From contig CBINGZ010000009.1 in the NCBI GenBank assembly GCA_966250335.1, positions 62,001 through 126,000 of the forward strand: DNA of 64,000 bases, written 5' to 3'. Below are positions 7,495 through 16,533 of this stretch, in pieces; the stretch's first letter is position 1, and every line of letters begins with the position of its first letter. The translations under genes and the position numbers were made by a program. The DNA comes from OLB7 sp966250335. Its GTDB lineage: Bacteria; Bacteroidota; Ignavibacteria; OLB7. The notes beneath the pieces were generated by a model. That model did not search any database and was not told the origin of the DNA. It was given only the letters and a program-made list of their open reading frames with translations.

Positions 7495-9780
7495 ATGACA
7501 AAAAAGCCGAACGATCATAACATATCGCCGGGCGATGCTCAGAAGGAGCACGCCGAACCTGCAGCATCCGGTACGTCCGGAGGGGCGCTGGTGGACGACC
7601 TGCGGCGCCGGTTCGAGTTCCTGGAAACGGCGAGCGAAATGCTGGCGAGCTCGCTCGATTTCAAGACGACGCTCGCCAACGTCGCCCGGCTTGCCGTCCC
7701 CCATATCGCCGACTGGTGCGCCGTCGACATCTGCGGCGGTCCCTACTGCGACGATCGCTCGTCGGTCCAGCGGCTGACGGTGGCGCATGTCGATCCCGAA
7801 AAGGTCGATCTGGCGTACGAACTGGAGAAGAAGTATCCCCCCGATCCCGATGCCCCGATCGGCCTGCCGAACGTTCTTCGCACGGGGAAGTCGGAGTATA
7901 TGGGGGAGATCCCGCAGGAGCTTCTGACCGGCGCCGCCGTCGACGAAGAACATCGCAGACTGATTGTCGAGCTGGGGCTCGTCTCCTACATGGTGGTGCC
8001 GCTGATCGTTCATGAGCGGGTGCTCGGGGGCATCAGCTTCGTCTCCGCCGAGTCGGGGCGGCACTACGACGAGGAGGATGTGGCGCTCGCCGAGGATCTC
8101 GCCCGCCGCGCCGCCGTCGCCATCGACAACGCCAATCTGGTGAAGCGTGTCCATCTGGCCGAGTCGGCGCTGCGCGATCAGCTCGACTTCATGAACTCGA
8201 TCATGTCGAGCCTCGGCGACGGCGTCTGCGCCCTGGACGCCGAGGGAAGGGTGACCTACCTGAACCCCGCCGCCGAACGGATGCTCGGCAGGTCGAGCGG
8301 GGAGATCATCGGAAAGGGGTTCCACGATCTGGTCCATACTCGTCCCGACACCGGTGAGCATATCCGCGGCGGGGAGTGCGCCCTGATGAAATCGCTCCGC
8401 AGCCACGCCGTGAACCGGAACGACGACGCCCTCTTCCTCACGGGCGAGGGATCCCTGCTGCCGGTGGAATACACCGCCTCACCGGTGCTGAAGGAGGGGG
8501 CCTTTTCCGGAACGATCATCGCGTTCCACGATATATCGGAACGGAAGAGACAGGAGGAGGAGCTCCGCGCGCAGCGCGAATGGTTCCAGGTCACCCTCGC
8601 CAGCATCGGCGACGCCGTCATCGCCGCCGATGTTCACGGCATGGTGACGTTCCTGAACCCGGTGGCGGAGGAACTGACCGGATGGCGGCTGGAGGAGTCG
8701 AGCGGGATTCCGCTGACCGAGGTCTTCAGGATCGTCAACGAGACGACGGGGGAGCCGGTCGACAACCCGGTGGCCGAAGTTCTCCGCTCGGGACAGATCG
8801 TCGGGCTGGCGAACCATACGCTCCTTCTGGCCAGGGACGGACGCGAGATTCCGATCGCCGACAGCGCCGCGCCGATCCGCGATCCCCTGGGCAGGATCAT
8901 CGGCGTCATCCTCGTCTTCCACGACGTCACCGAACAGCGCCGGGCGGAGGACGCTCTGCGCCGCTCCACGCAGAAGACGCTCAGACTGCTGGAGAGCATC
9001 GGCGACTCCTTCATCGCGCTCGACGCCGAATGGCGCTTCTCCTACGTGAACCAGAAGGCGGCCGAGCTCTTCTCGCGGCTCGGGCTGGAGGTCACCGACA
9101 TCATCGACAGAAATATCTGGGCGGTGATCCCGGATATGATCTGGACCGAAGCCTACGAGCGGTTCCATCAGGCGAGCCGCGACCAGCAGCCGGTCCAGTT
9201 CATCTTCCAGTATCCCGAACTGGGGGGGTGGTTCAACGTCTATGTCTATCCCTCGTACGAGGGCCTTTCGATCTTTCTGCAGGATATCAACGACAGGATG
9301 CTGCGGGATGAGGAGCGGAACCGGCTGCTGGGGGAGGCGGAAGATTCCGAGCGGAGATTCCGCGATCTGGTCAACACGCTCGCGGGGATCTTCTGGGAGG
9401 CGGACCCGACCACCGAACGGTTCCTCTTCGTCAGCAGAAGGGCGGAGGCGATCCTCGGCTACTCGATCGACGACTGGCTCTCGCGGCCGAACTTCTGGGC
9501 CTCGATCATCCACCCGGCCGATCGTGAGAAGACCGTTCAGGCGAGAAAGGCCGCGGCGTCGGCGGCAATGGATCACGATCTGAGATATCGGGCGATCGCC
9601 GCCGACGGACGCACCGTCTGGCTGCGCGATATCGTCTACGTTGCGCGCAACGAAAACGGACGCGCCGAACGACTCAGAGGGGTGATGGTCGATGTGACCG
9701 ACGACAAGGTGATCGATCTGCACGATTCCCGGGTCGACGAGGGACCGGACGCCGGGCCCGACACGACGGGAGGGGAGTAA
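7495..9780 (+). CDS. Multi-PAS/GAF sensor protein with no recognisable output domain
   Basis: A 761-residue soluble protein. After a short polar leader there is a GAF domain (about 40-215; VSYMVVPLIVHERVLGGISF), followed by four PAS domains at roughly 228-350, 355-485, 495-610 and 620-745. The PAS/PAC cues are YLNPAAERMLGRSSGEIIGK, FLNPVAEELTGWRLEESSG, FSYVNQKAAELFSRLGLEV and LFVSRRAEAILGYSIDDW with the PAC end GVMVDVTDD. The chain stops about 15 residues after the last PAC. There is no H-box, HATPase, GGDEF, EAL or phosphatase motif in the protein or just downstream, and a strong hairpin follows the stop. It may signal through protein-protein contacts or be a truncated hybrid kinase; the sensed ligand is unknown. 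Confidence 0.85.
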   Translation: MTKKPNDHNISPGDAQKEHAEPAASGTSGGALVDDLRRRFEFLETASEMLASSLDFKTTLANVARLAVPHIADWCAVDICGGPYCDDRSSVQRLTVAHVDPEKVDLAYELEKKYPPDPDAPIGLPNVLRTGKSEYMGEIPQELLTGAAVDEEHRRLIVELGLVSYMVVPLIVHERVLGGISFVSAESGRHYDEEDVALAEDLARRAAVAIDNANLVKRVHLAESALRDQLDFMNSIMSSLGDGVCALDAEGRVTYLNPAAERMLGRSSGEIIGKGFHDLVHTRPDTGEHIRGGECALMKSLRSHAVNRNDDALFLTGEGSLLPVEYTASPVLKEGAFSGTIIAFHDISERKRQEEELRAQREWFQVTLASIGDAVIAADVHGMVTFLNPVAEELTGWRLEESSGIPLTEVFRIVNETTGEPVDNPVAEVLRSGQIVGLANHTLLLARDGREIPIADSAAPIRDPLGRIIGVILVFHDVTEQRRAEDALRRSTQKTLRLLESIGDSFIALDAEWRFSYVNQKAAELFSRLGLEVTDIIDRNIWAVIPDMIWTEAYERFHQASRDQQPVQFIFQYPELGGWFNVYVYPSYEGLSIFLQDINDRMLRDEERNRLLGEAEDSERRFRDLVNTLAGIFWEADPTTERFLFVSRRAEAILGYSIDDWLSRPNFWASIIHPADREKTVQARKAAASAAMDHDLRYRAIAADGRTVWLRDIVYVARNENGRAERLRGVMVDVTDDKVIDLHDSRVDEGPDAGPDTTGGE

Positions 9781-9787
9781 ACGAACA

Positions 9788-9823
9788 GGGAGGGATATCG
9801 CAATCGGATGCGATATCCCTCCC
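9788..9823. terminator. Perfect 15-bp hairpin between convergent genes
   Basis: The arms GGGAGGGATATCGCA and TGCGATATCCCTCCC are fully complementary around a six-base loop. The hairpin lies eight bases after the PAS-protein stop and before the convergent gene's stop, so it can serve both strands. A pyrimidine-rich run follows on the plus strand, but there is no long uninterrupted T tract. Confidence 0.75.
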
Positions 9824-9842
9824 CGGCTTTCTTCTATCCTGT

Positions 9843-10598
9843 TCAGATAAGAACCACCTTCCGGGCCCGCTGCTGCAGGTTCAATCCCTCGTTGTCTCCC
9901 CACGCCGTCTCGTAGTTCTGCGAGAACCCGAGCACGCCGTATCTGCTGACCGTCTCGGTCACGGCCTCCTCGTCCAGATCCTCGAAATCCTCCACCGTCT
10001 CCGAGAACCTCGGGTGTTCGTCGTACTTGACGGGATTGACCACGGAGAAGACCTGGGGGGTGTCGAGCGGGGTATTCTCGCTGTCGCCGTAGAGGTCCTC
10101 GCGGTGGACGAAGACCTCGCCGTTCCTGAACATCGCTCTGCGAGCCAGAACGAACCGTCCCTCGTCCTCGACGTGGAACGAGACGTTCGGCGCCAGCACC
10201 GAGCATTTCAGCAGGAACTCGCAGAGGAGGTAGGCGTTGAACTCGTTGTCGGCCACATGGGTGATCCCGCTGGCGATCGAGTCGTCGCGGACCCCTCCCC
10301 AGCGGACCGTGAAGAGTCCTTCCTCCTCCATCGCCCTGATGGCGGCGATCTCATCCTGCAGCTCGATCTTCTTGGCGAGGAGTCGTTTCCGGAAATGGTA
10401 GCGTGCCGTGTGGTACGGCATCTCCGGGATCTTGTCGTAGTTCGGGAAGAGAATGTATCGTTTCAGTCCGATCTTGTCGCAGCTCCAGATGAACTCGGAG
10501 TTGTACCAGTGCTGCATCTTCACGATCTCCGTCCAGATCTGAGTTGTTACGTCGCTCTCCCCGGTGTCCGGGATATAGTATCGAAGCGCTCGTGGCAT
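9843..10598 (-). CDS. Hypothetical protein, 251 aa
   Basis: I do not recognise this family. The protein is soluble-looking, with no signal peptide or membrane segment. It opens with a tyrosine-rich stretch (ALRYYIPDTGESD), has a basic helical part around residues 70-95 (RYHFRKRLLAKKIELQDEI) and an acidic C-terminal third (ETVEDFEDLDEEAVTE). Codon use and third-position GC match the neighbours, and it sits last in a run of minus-strand genes (O-methyltransferase, 87-aa protein, riboflavin synthase), 62 bases after ribE. This supports it being real and possibly co-transcribed with ribE, but says nothing firm about function. Confidence 0.65.
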   Translation of the reverse strand: MPRALRYYIPDTGESDVTTQIWTEIVKMQHWYNSEFIWSCDKIGLKRYILFPNYDKIPEMPYHTARYHFRKRLLAKKIELQDEIAAIRAMEEEGLFTVRWGGVRDDSIASGITHVADNEFNAYLLCEFLLKCSVLAPNVSFHVEDEGRFVLARRAMFRNGEVFVHREDLYGDSENTPLDTPQVFSVVNPVKYDEHPRFSETVEDFEDLDEEAVTETVSRYGVLGFSQNYETAWGDNEGLNLQQRARKVVLI

Positions 10599-10660
10599 CT
10601 GACGACATCATCAATAATTGTGAGACGGCGCAGCGGTTGTTCCCTCAACGCCGATGCGGA

Positions 10661-11293
10661 TCAATATCCCAGTTCCCGCATCCGTTCCGGTGTGAGTCCC
10701 GCGGCGGGCGGGCTCACGAAATTCCGGATATACTTCCCGATCATATCGAACTCCAGGTTGACCCGGTCTCCCCGGGCGATCCGCTTGAACATCGTAACCT
10801 GATACGTATGCGGTATGATCGAGACCATGCAGCGGTTCTCCCGTACGTCGGCGGCCGTCAGCGACACCCCATCTATCGCAATGGAGCCGACCGGAATCAC
10901 GAGCGGGGCGAACCTGTCGGGATATTCCACCCAGTAGACGTGGGAACTCTCCCGTTCGTACATTTCGACCACGGTTCCGACGCAGTCCACATGTCCCTGT
11001 ACGAAATGTCCCCCCAGCCTCTCCCCCACGCGCAGGGCCCGTTCCAGATTAACGCTCATTCCGGCGGCGAACGTTCCGAGCGTGGTTTTCGCCAGCGTCT
11101 CCTCCACGGCCACGACGGTGAACGCCCCGTCGCGGCGTTCCACCACGGTCTGGCAGCAGCCGTTGAGCGCCACCGAGTCGTCGATCTTCAATCCCTCCAT
11201 GACGATCCCCGCCGCCACCGTGATCCGGAGCGCGCCGCCGTCGCGGCGAACCTCCTCGATCCTCCCCGTCTCCTCGACCAGACCAGTAAACAT
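10661..11293 (-). CDS. ribE: Riboflavin synthase, alpha subunit
   Basis: Catalyses dismutation of two 6,7-dimethyl-8-ribityllumazine molecules into riboflavin plus the pyrimidine precursor, the last step of riboflavin synthesis. The 210-residue length is typical. The protein starts with the invariant MFTGLVEE and carries the duplicated lumazine-binding domains. The first has SVALNGCCQTV and the repeat has SIAIDGVSLTAADV, joined through the GGHFVQGHVDCVG segment. Other rib genes are not in the window, so the gene is detached from the pathway cluster. I see no FMN-riboswitch-like structure in the short region before the start. Confidence 0.96.
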   Translation of the reverse strand: MFTGLVEETGRIEEVRRDGGALRITVAAGIVMEGLKIDDSVALNGCCQTVVERRDGAFTVVAVEETLAKTTLGTFAAGMSVNLERALRVGERLGGHFVQGHVDCVGTVVEMYERESSHVYWVEYPDRFAPLVIPVGSIAIDGVSLTAADVRENRCMVSIIPHTYQVTMFKRIARGDRVNLEFDMIGKYIRNFVSPPAAGLTPERMRELGY

Positions 11294-11355
11294 TGCGATC
11301 CTTTTGGATAAGCGCCCCGGCCGCCTCTTCGCGATCGGGGCGCGGGTGTACGGGG

Positions 11356-11619
11356 TCAGTGGGAGTGGAGGCTGACCTCCTCCTCGATGATCTCCCGGAT
11401 TGCCGGTTTGACGTAGACCGATTCGAGCCCGGCCTTGTGCAGAGCGCGGGCTATCACGCTCAGGCGGCGGCCCATGTCGTGCCGCCGGTTCACCAGAATC
11501 ACTCTCTTCTCCTTCACCACGCAGAGTCCCCCTTCAAAATCACCGAGTTCCAGACGCACCGCCAGTCCGAGCTGATCGGCGACCGCCTTCAGCTCTTCAT
11601 ACATCTCTTGTTGAGTCAT
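11356..11619 (-). CDS. Small conserved-looking protein, 87 aa
   Basis: I cannot assign a known family with confidence. The protein is 87 residues, soluble and charged: an N-terminal amphipathic helix (MTQQEMYEELKAVADQLGLA), a beta-hairpin region (GGLCVVKEKRVILVNRR), then a helix (RLSVIARALHKAGL) and an acidic tail ending in HSH. The chosen ATG gives a compact start; upstream in-frame sequence is Trp/Arg/Pro-rich in the way alternate-frame reading usually is. It lies 62 bases upstream of ribE on the same strand, with the O-methyltransferase gene about 90 bases further upstream, so the three may share a transcript. Confidence 0.65.
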   Translation of the reverse strand: MTQQEMYEELKAVADQLGLAVRLELGDFEGGLCVVKEKRVILVNRRHDMGRRLSVIARALHKAGLESVYVKPAIREIIEEEVSLHSH

Positions 11620-11710
11620 GCGATAAAGGTACGACAAGTGGAAGCGCCCGTGCCGGGGCGAATCCACTACAGTTTGCAAAAACGAAGCAGGCCCGGGCGG
11701 CCCCCCGCGA

Positions 11711-12367
11711 TCAGCCGCGTTCCACCACCCCGATGCACATCCCGTCCCCCACGGGAACGATGCTCGACCTGATGGAGGGGTGATCCGCCATCGCCCTGTT
11801 GAACGCCTGCATGCCGCGCACATCCAGGTCGTCGGTCCCGGCGTCGGCGATTCTTCCCCAGGCGAGCGCGTTGTCGCCGGCGATCATCCCGCCGTTCCGG
11901 ACAAGAGGGAGCGCGAGTTCCAGATAGCGGACGTAGGCAGGTTTGTCGGCGTCGATGAAGACAAAGTCGAACGGTTCGGCGCCGGCGAGATCCCGTTCCA
12001 GCACGTCGATCCCGGAGCCGGTGCGGACCTCGATCACTTCTTCCAGTCCCGCTCTGCGCGCCCAGAGCCGCGCGAACTCGGCGCGGAACGGATCGCGCTC
12101 GACGGTGACGAGCCTGCCGCCGGGGGGGAGGACACGCGCCATGATGATCGCCGAATAGCCGCCGAGCGTGCCGATCTCCAGCACGCGGCGGGCGGCGATC
12201 CCCTTCAGCAGGACCTGCATGAACGCTCCCTGCTCCGGGCTGATCTGGATCTCCGGGATCTCCGCCTCGATCGCGGCGCGGCGCAGATCGCGCAGCAGGT
12301 CGTCCTCGGCCGGGAAGAGATCGATCATATAGTCGACGATCGGGTCGGTCAGGGGTGTACCTTTCAT
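11711..12367 (-). CDS. SAM-dependent O-methyltransferase (caffeoyl-CoA OMT/YrrM-like)
   Basis: A 218-residue class I methyltransferase. Motif I is VLEIGTLGGYSAIIMA, the acidic strand-2 end is LVTVERDP, and the metal/substrate motif of this family is FDFVFIDADKPAYVRYLELALPLVRNGGMIAGDNALAWGR-like, with IDADK and GDN both present. Those Asp/Asn residues coordinate a divalent cation in catechol-type O-methyltransferases. The bacterial homologues act on catechols, hydroxylated tRNA (TrmR/YrrM) or antibiotics; I cannot choose between them. It is the first gene of the minus-strand run that continues to ribE, and it faces away from the kinase gene across about 270 bases. Confidence 0.88.
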   Translation of the reverse strand: MKGTPLTDPIVDYMIDLFPAEDDLLRDLRRAAIEAEIPEIQISPEQGAFMQVLLKGIAARRVLEIGTLGGYSAIIMARVLPPGGRLVTVERDPFRAEFARLWARRAGLEEVIEVRTGSGIDVLERDLAGAEPFDFVFIDADKPAYVRYLELALPLVRNGGMIAGDNALAWGRIADAGTDDLDVRGMQAFNRAMADHPSIRSSIVPVGDGMCIGVVERG

Positions 12368-12634
12368 CTGAATGCTCCGGTATCTGTTTGGGGTCGGCGG
12401 CGCCGACGAAACGGGAAACCGCAAAGATAGCGCGTGGAGGTCGATCGCACATCCTCCGCCGGTCCGGTAACGGAGAGCGCTCTATTGTGTGAAAACGTAG
12501 CGCGCGAGGACCGCTGCGGAGGCACTAAACTGTCCGGAGGGCTGTTGTGTCTCAGGGTCCGATTATGCCGATAATCTCTATTTTCCTCCGTTTCAATCGG
12601 AGGAATATCTTAACGAACTTCAATTGGAATCGAC

Positions 12635-14431
12635 GTGTCCGACACAATTCCACGACCCGGAGACCTGCGACCGACACGGCGTGTTGGCAACTACGAACTG
12701 CGCGAGGAGATCGGCGCCGGCGGCATGAGCCGTGTCTATCGTGCCGTGAAAACGGGGAGCGATACGAGCTATGCCGTCAAGGTGATCCGGATCGAGGATA
12801 TGGCGTCCGATTACGAGCGGCGGCTGCGGCGCGAGCCGGAGGTGCAGCGGGGGATCGGGCATAGGAATATCGTGGAGCTGATGGACTGGTTCCGTGAGCA
12901 CGACGAGTTCTATCTGGTGATGGAGTTCGTCGACGGCCGTTCCCTCTCCTCCATCATCTATCGTGAATCGGGCCCCATGCCGTTCGCCCGCGCGCGGGAG
13001 TATATGCGGCAGACGCTGGCGGCCGTGGAGCATCTTCATACGCTCGGGATCATCCATCGCGACATCAAACCTTCCAACATCCTCGTGGCCCGCGACGGCA
13101 CCGTGAAGCTGGCCGACTTCGGCATCGCCAAGTTCGCCTGGCAGCAGGGGGAGACGAAGACGCAGAAGGGGCTCGGCACGCCGGAGTATATGTCGCCGGA
13201 GCAGGCGCGGGGGAAGGAGATCGATTCGCGTACCGATATTTATTCGCTGGGGATCACCCTCTTCGAGATGCTCACGGCGCGTAAGCCCTTCTCCCGGCAG
13301 GAGCAGACGCCGATGGCCTATGTGGAGGTGATCCAGAGCGTTCTTACCGAGCCGCTCCCCGATCCGCGGGCGTTCCAGCCGGGGCTTCCCGCGTCGGTCG
13401 TCGAACTGCTGACGAAGGCGACGGCGAAGAACCCGAGCGAACGGTATCAGACCGCCGCGGAGCTGCTGGCGGCGCTCGATGCCGTCGATGAGAACGAGAT
13501 GTCGCCGCCGACCGTGGTCGGGGCCTCGGTTCCGGTCGGAGGTCGAAGGGAGAATCGTGTCGACTCCTCCGCTGCTTCCCCGAGACTGGGACAGGATGAG
13601 GAGGAGAAAAAGGTGAGCAGCGCCCCGATCTGGATCATGCTCGCCCTGGTGATCCTGGGGATCGGCGGATACTTCGGATACCGATGGTATCAGGAGAACC
13701 GCGGCGTGCAGGTCACCGCGACGCTGAACGATGGGAGCGCGATGGAGGTTACCAGAAGCGTCGTGGCGGACTACACCCGGTTTGCCCGTCAGCATATCGT
13801 GCCGGGACTTGCCTCGCTCTACGGCGAACGGAACGTGGAGTACTTCAGGTTCAAGAAGGCGACACGGAAGATGATCGAGGACGACTCGCGGAAGTTCTAC
13901 AACGAGATCGAGAGAACCGACAGAATGGATGTGGAGATCAAGAGCGCCCGCGCGCTGAACGACTCCACGATCCAGTCGGAATGGTGGATCGGTTACGACA
14001 GATTGAAGGATGACGGCACGCGGCTGCGCGGCCTGACCTCCAACCTGATCACCCTCTCCCGACAGGGGGAGGGGGGAGAGTGGCTCATCACCCGTCAGGT
14101 CCAGAAATGGATCAACAGGGAGAACACCCCGCCCCCCGCCGCCGACACGGCGTCGGACATCGCCCCGGTCCCGTCGACTTCGGAGACTCCCCAGGAGACG
14201 CCGAGCGATCAGGTGCCGGAGCCGACCGTCAAGGATGTCAACCCGCCGCCGGCCGACACGGCAAGGGTCCGCGAGCCGCAGCGCGACGGAGGGTCGATCT
14301 TCAACAGGAACCCGCCGGAGTCGCGCGTGCGCCGCAGAAACCCGGACGGCAACGGCAACGGGAATGTCTTCTCTCCCGCCAGACAGAAGGTCGACGCCAA
14401 GAAGGAACGAGTCAACAAGAACAAGGACTGA
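12635..14431 (+). CDS. Membrane Ser/Thr protein kinase (PknB-type catalytic domain)
   Basis: A 598-residue Hanks-type kinase. The kinase domain spans about 20-285: glycine loop EEIGAGGMSRVYRA, ATP-anchoring Lys49 in YAVKV, catalytic loop HRDIKPSN (141-148, Asp143), DFG at 161-163, and activation-loop end GTPEYMSPE (181-189). A single transmembrane helix lies at about 332-351 (PIWIMLALVILGIGGYFGY). The outside part, about 250 residues, is not PASTA; it contains a mixed alpha/beta stretch (VVADYTRFARQHIVPGLASL) and a low-complexity Pro/Asp-rich tail. It is the first gene of a six-gene wall-synthesis and signalling cluster, three bases from the phosphatase gene. A likely role is sensing envelope state and phosphorylating the FHA or PBP/RodA partners. 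Confidence 0.93.
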   Translation: MSDTIPRPGDLRPTRRVGNYELREEIGAGGMSRVYRAVKTGSDTSYAVKVIRIEDMASDYERRLRREPEVQRGIGHRNIVELMDWFREHDEFYLVMEFVDGRSLSSIIYRESGPMPFARAREYMRQTLAAVEHLHTLGIIHRDIKPSNILVARDGTVKLADFGIAKFAWQQGETKTQKGLGTPEYMSPEQARGKEIDSRTDIYSLGITLFEMLTARKPFSRQEQTPMAYVEVIQSVLTEPLPDPRAFQPGLPASVVELLTKATAKNPSERYQTAAELLAALDAVDENEMSPPTVVGASVPVGGRRENRVDSSAASPRLGQDEEEKKVSSAPIWIMLALVILGIGGYFGYRWYQENRGVQVTATLNDGSAMEVTRSVVADYTRFARQHIVPGLASLYGERNVEYFRFKKATRKMIEDDSRKFYNEIERTDRMDVEIKSARALNDSTIQSEWWIGYDRLKDDGTRLRGLTSNLITLSRQGEGGEWLITRQVQKWINRENTPPPAADTASDIAPVPSTSETPQETPSDQVPEPTVKDVNPPPADTARVREPQRDGGSIFNRNPPESRVRRRNPDGNGNGNVFSPARQKVDAKKERVNKNKD

Positions 14432-14434
14432 CCG

Positions 14435-15640
14435 GTGTCACAGAACGAGAATCTCTCCGCGAACGAGTCGGGAGCATATCGCATCGGGACCAAGACCGAC
14501 ATCGGACTGCGCCGTGTGCGGAACGAGGATTTTCTCGGAATCGACCATACCCGGCACGGCCTGCTCCTGGTGGTCTGCGACGGCATGGGGGGACATCAGG
14601 GGGGGGAACGCGCAAGCCGCCTCGCTGTTGAAGTCTTCACGCAGAGCGTACACGACGGGGAGGGAGCGGATGAGAGCTCCGCGACCTCGATCCTTACGCT
14701 CGCTGCCGGCCGGGCCAACCGCGCCGTCTACGAGGAGTCGGTCGCTCATCCCGAATTCCGGGGGATGGGAACCACGCTCGTTGCGGCGCTCGTCGTCGGG
14801 GGAGAGTGCACGCTCCTCAACATCGGCGACAGCCGCGCCTATCTGATGCGCGATGACGGGCTCCGCCGGATCACGAACGATCACTCCCACGTCGGCGAAC
14901 TGGTGGCGAGGGGAGAGCTGACCGAAGAGGAGGCGATGATCCACCCGCAGCGGAATCTCATCACCAGAGCTCTCGGCGTCGGTTCGGCGGTGCGTCCCGA
15001 TCTGTTCGATCTCGATCTCAGGAAGGGAGACAGACTCCTGCTGGCGACCGACGGGCTGCACGGGCTCATGTCGGACGAGGTGATCCGATCGATCCTCGCC
15101 CGCACCTCGAACCCGGAGCACTCCTGCGATGCCCTCGTGGAGGAGGCGCTGGCGCGCGGAGGCGTCGACAACGTGACGGTGGCGCTGCTCGCCGTGGCGG
15201 GGAACGACCAGGCGTTCGGCGGCGGGCCGGTCACCGATCCCGACACGATCCCGGGTCCGGCACGGAGAGGCTGGAACTTCCTCTATCTCTTTCTGATAAT
15301 GACCGCCGTCGCGGGACTCGTCTGGCTTGTGGCCGGCAACGTCCCGGGCGGCTCCGATGAACGGACCCTCTCCGATTCGCTGCGGGAGGGGGGAGAGCTT
15401 CAGCGGTACGAGCGGCTCGGGTTCGACTCGGCGGCGCCGCAGCTCACCCCCGGCGATCAGGCGGTCGATTCCGCTCCACGGCTCGGGCCGGGAGGGGATT
15501 CCGCCGGATCGGGGAGCGACACGACCGACAGCATCACGCTGGAGTCTCCGAGCCGGGTCGGCAACCCGCCGGACGGAAGCGGTGTCCGCTCACAAAGCGG
15601 GCGCTCGGGCTCCGGAAGTTCCGAGACAGGGGAGCGGTGA
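14435..15640 (+). CDS. PP2C-family Ser/Thr phosphatase with membrane anchor (PstP-like)
   Basis: A 401-residue metal-dependent phosphatase that should reverse the upstream kinase. The PP2C metal-binding motifs are all present: RVRNEDF, VCDGMGGHQGGE, GMGTTLVAAL, NIGDSRAYLMR, LLATDGLHGLMS and GGVDNVTVAL. After the catalytic domain (about 1-255) a transmembrane helix follows (FLYLFLIMTAVAGLVWLVAG, around 286-305), then a Ser/Gly/Asp-rich extracytoplasmic tail. This is the same layout as mycobacterial PstP: catalytic domain inside, one helix, disordered or small outer part. The start is GTG, only three bases after the kinase stop. Confidence 0.92.
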   Translation: MSQNENLSANESGAYRIGTKTDIGLRRVRNEDFLGIDHTRHGLLLVVCDGMGGHQGGERASRLAVEVFTQSVHDGEGADESSATSILTLAAGRANRAVYEESVAHPEFRGMGTTLVAALVVGGECTLLNIGDSRAYLMRDDGLRRITNDHSHVGELVARGELTEEEAMIHPQRNLITRALGVGSAVRPDLFDLDLRKGDRLLLATDGLHGLMSDEVIRSILARTSNPEHSCDALVEEALARGGVDNVTVALLAVAGNDQAFGGGPVTDPDTIPGPARRGWNFLYLFLIMTAVAGLVWLVAGNVPGGSDERTLSDSLREGGELQRYERLGFDSAAPQLTPGDQAVDSAPRLGPGGDSAGSGSDTTDSITLESPSRVGNPPDGSGVRSQSGRSGSGSSETGER

Positions 15641-15696
15641 GAAGGAGATCGCTGTACGATTGATTTTTTCTTAGGACGAACACGATATATCAGACC

Positions 15697-16521
15697 ATGG
15701 CAAAATCGGGATTCCGCACTCTTATCGACCGCATCTTTCCGACCGAGGATTCGCAGCAGGGGACCAGCGAGTTCGTGACCCGCGGACTGGAGGCGCTCCG
15801 GATGGTGCGCGACGAGCATGCGTTCGGCATGGGGGAGGTCCGGCGCGTCCCCTCGCATCTGGAGCTTCGCGTCTCCGGCGAACGCTACGACGAACTGGTC
15901 CGGATGCAGGCGATGCGCGACCTGGAGTATTTCTTTACCGATGAGCTGATGAAGGATCTGGCGGCCGAGGGGATGAGAACCTTCGGCGATCATGCGATCC
16001 GTGTCGCCATCGGCTCCGACGAACAGCTCGGTCCGGCCGAGCTCTACGCGGCGGTGGTCACGCCGGAGAAGAGCGCTCCCTCGTCGAAGGGGGGGAGCGC
16101 GGCGCCCCCCCCCGTCTCCGATTCCACCCGCGTTCTCGACGCCGAGGAGTCTCCCACGGCGGTCATGGCTCCGCCGGAGCAGACCCTTGCCCCCGACCGC
16201 TACAACCTTGTCGTGACCGGCCCGAACGGGTTTCGCGGAGAGGAGGTCCTCTCCGGCGACAGATGGATCGTGGGACGCCGGGGGGGGAGCGGACGTCCGA
16301 TCCCGGTCGGCTACCGGAAGCTCGATCTGAATCTGCGCGAGACGATCTCCCGCGAGCAGGCCAGGGTCGATCTCTCCGGCGGGCGGATCACCGTGCAGCG
16401 GATCGGCAAGGCGCCGATGTCGATATCGAAACGCGATACGCTCGGCGAGGGGGAGAGCCGTACGCTCGAGATGGGAACCCCTTTCTACATCGACGACTAT
16501 GAGATCACGATCACGAGCTGA
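15697..16521 (+). CDS. FhaA-like protein: DUF3662-type N-terminus plus FHA domain
   Basis: A 274-residue cytosolic protein. The N-terminal part (about 1-125; SGFRTLIDRIFP, RRVPSHLELRVSGERYDEL) resembles the DUF3662 domain of actinobacterial FhaA. A Pro/Ser linker follows, and the last 95 residues resemble a forkhead-associated phosphothreonine-binding domain, with DRWIVGRRGGSGRPI, ISREQARVDLSGG and the closing IDDYEITITS strand. The canonical SxxH is altered: ISREQA rather than ISRxHA, so phosphopeptide affinity is uncertain. In mycobacteria FhaA is recruited by phosphorylated MviN and influences peptidoglycan synthesis; a similar role here is inference from context. It lies between the phosphatase gene and a second FHA gene. 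Confidence 0.8.
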   Translation: MAKSGFRTLIDRIFPTEDSQQGTSEFVTRGLEALRMVRDEHAFGMGEVRRVPSHLELRVSGERYDELVRMQAMRDLEYFFTDELMKDLAAEGMRTFGDHAIRVAIGSDEQLGPAELYAAVVTPEKSAPSSKGGSAAPPPVSDSTRVLDAEESPTAVMAPPEQTLAPDRYNLVVTGPNGFRGEEVLSGDRWIVGRRGGSGRPIPVGYRKLDLNLRETISREQARVDLSGGRITVQRIGKAPMSISKRDTLGEGESRTLEMGTPFYIDDYEITITS

Positions 16522-16533
16522 CGGAGCCGGTTC

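Noticed and set aside
8479..10206. Minus-strand 575-codon frame opposite the PAS protein
   Set aside because: It spans two supported genes and their shared terminator; no domain content.
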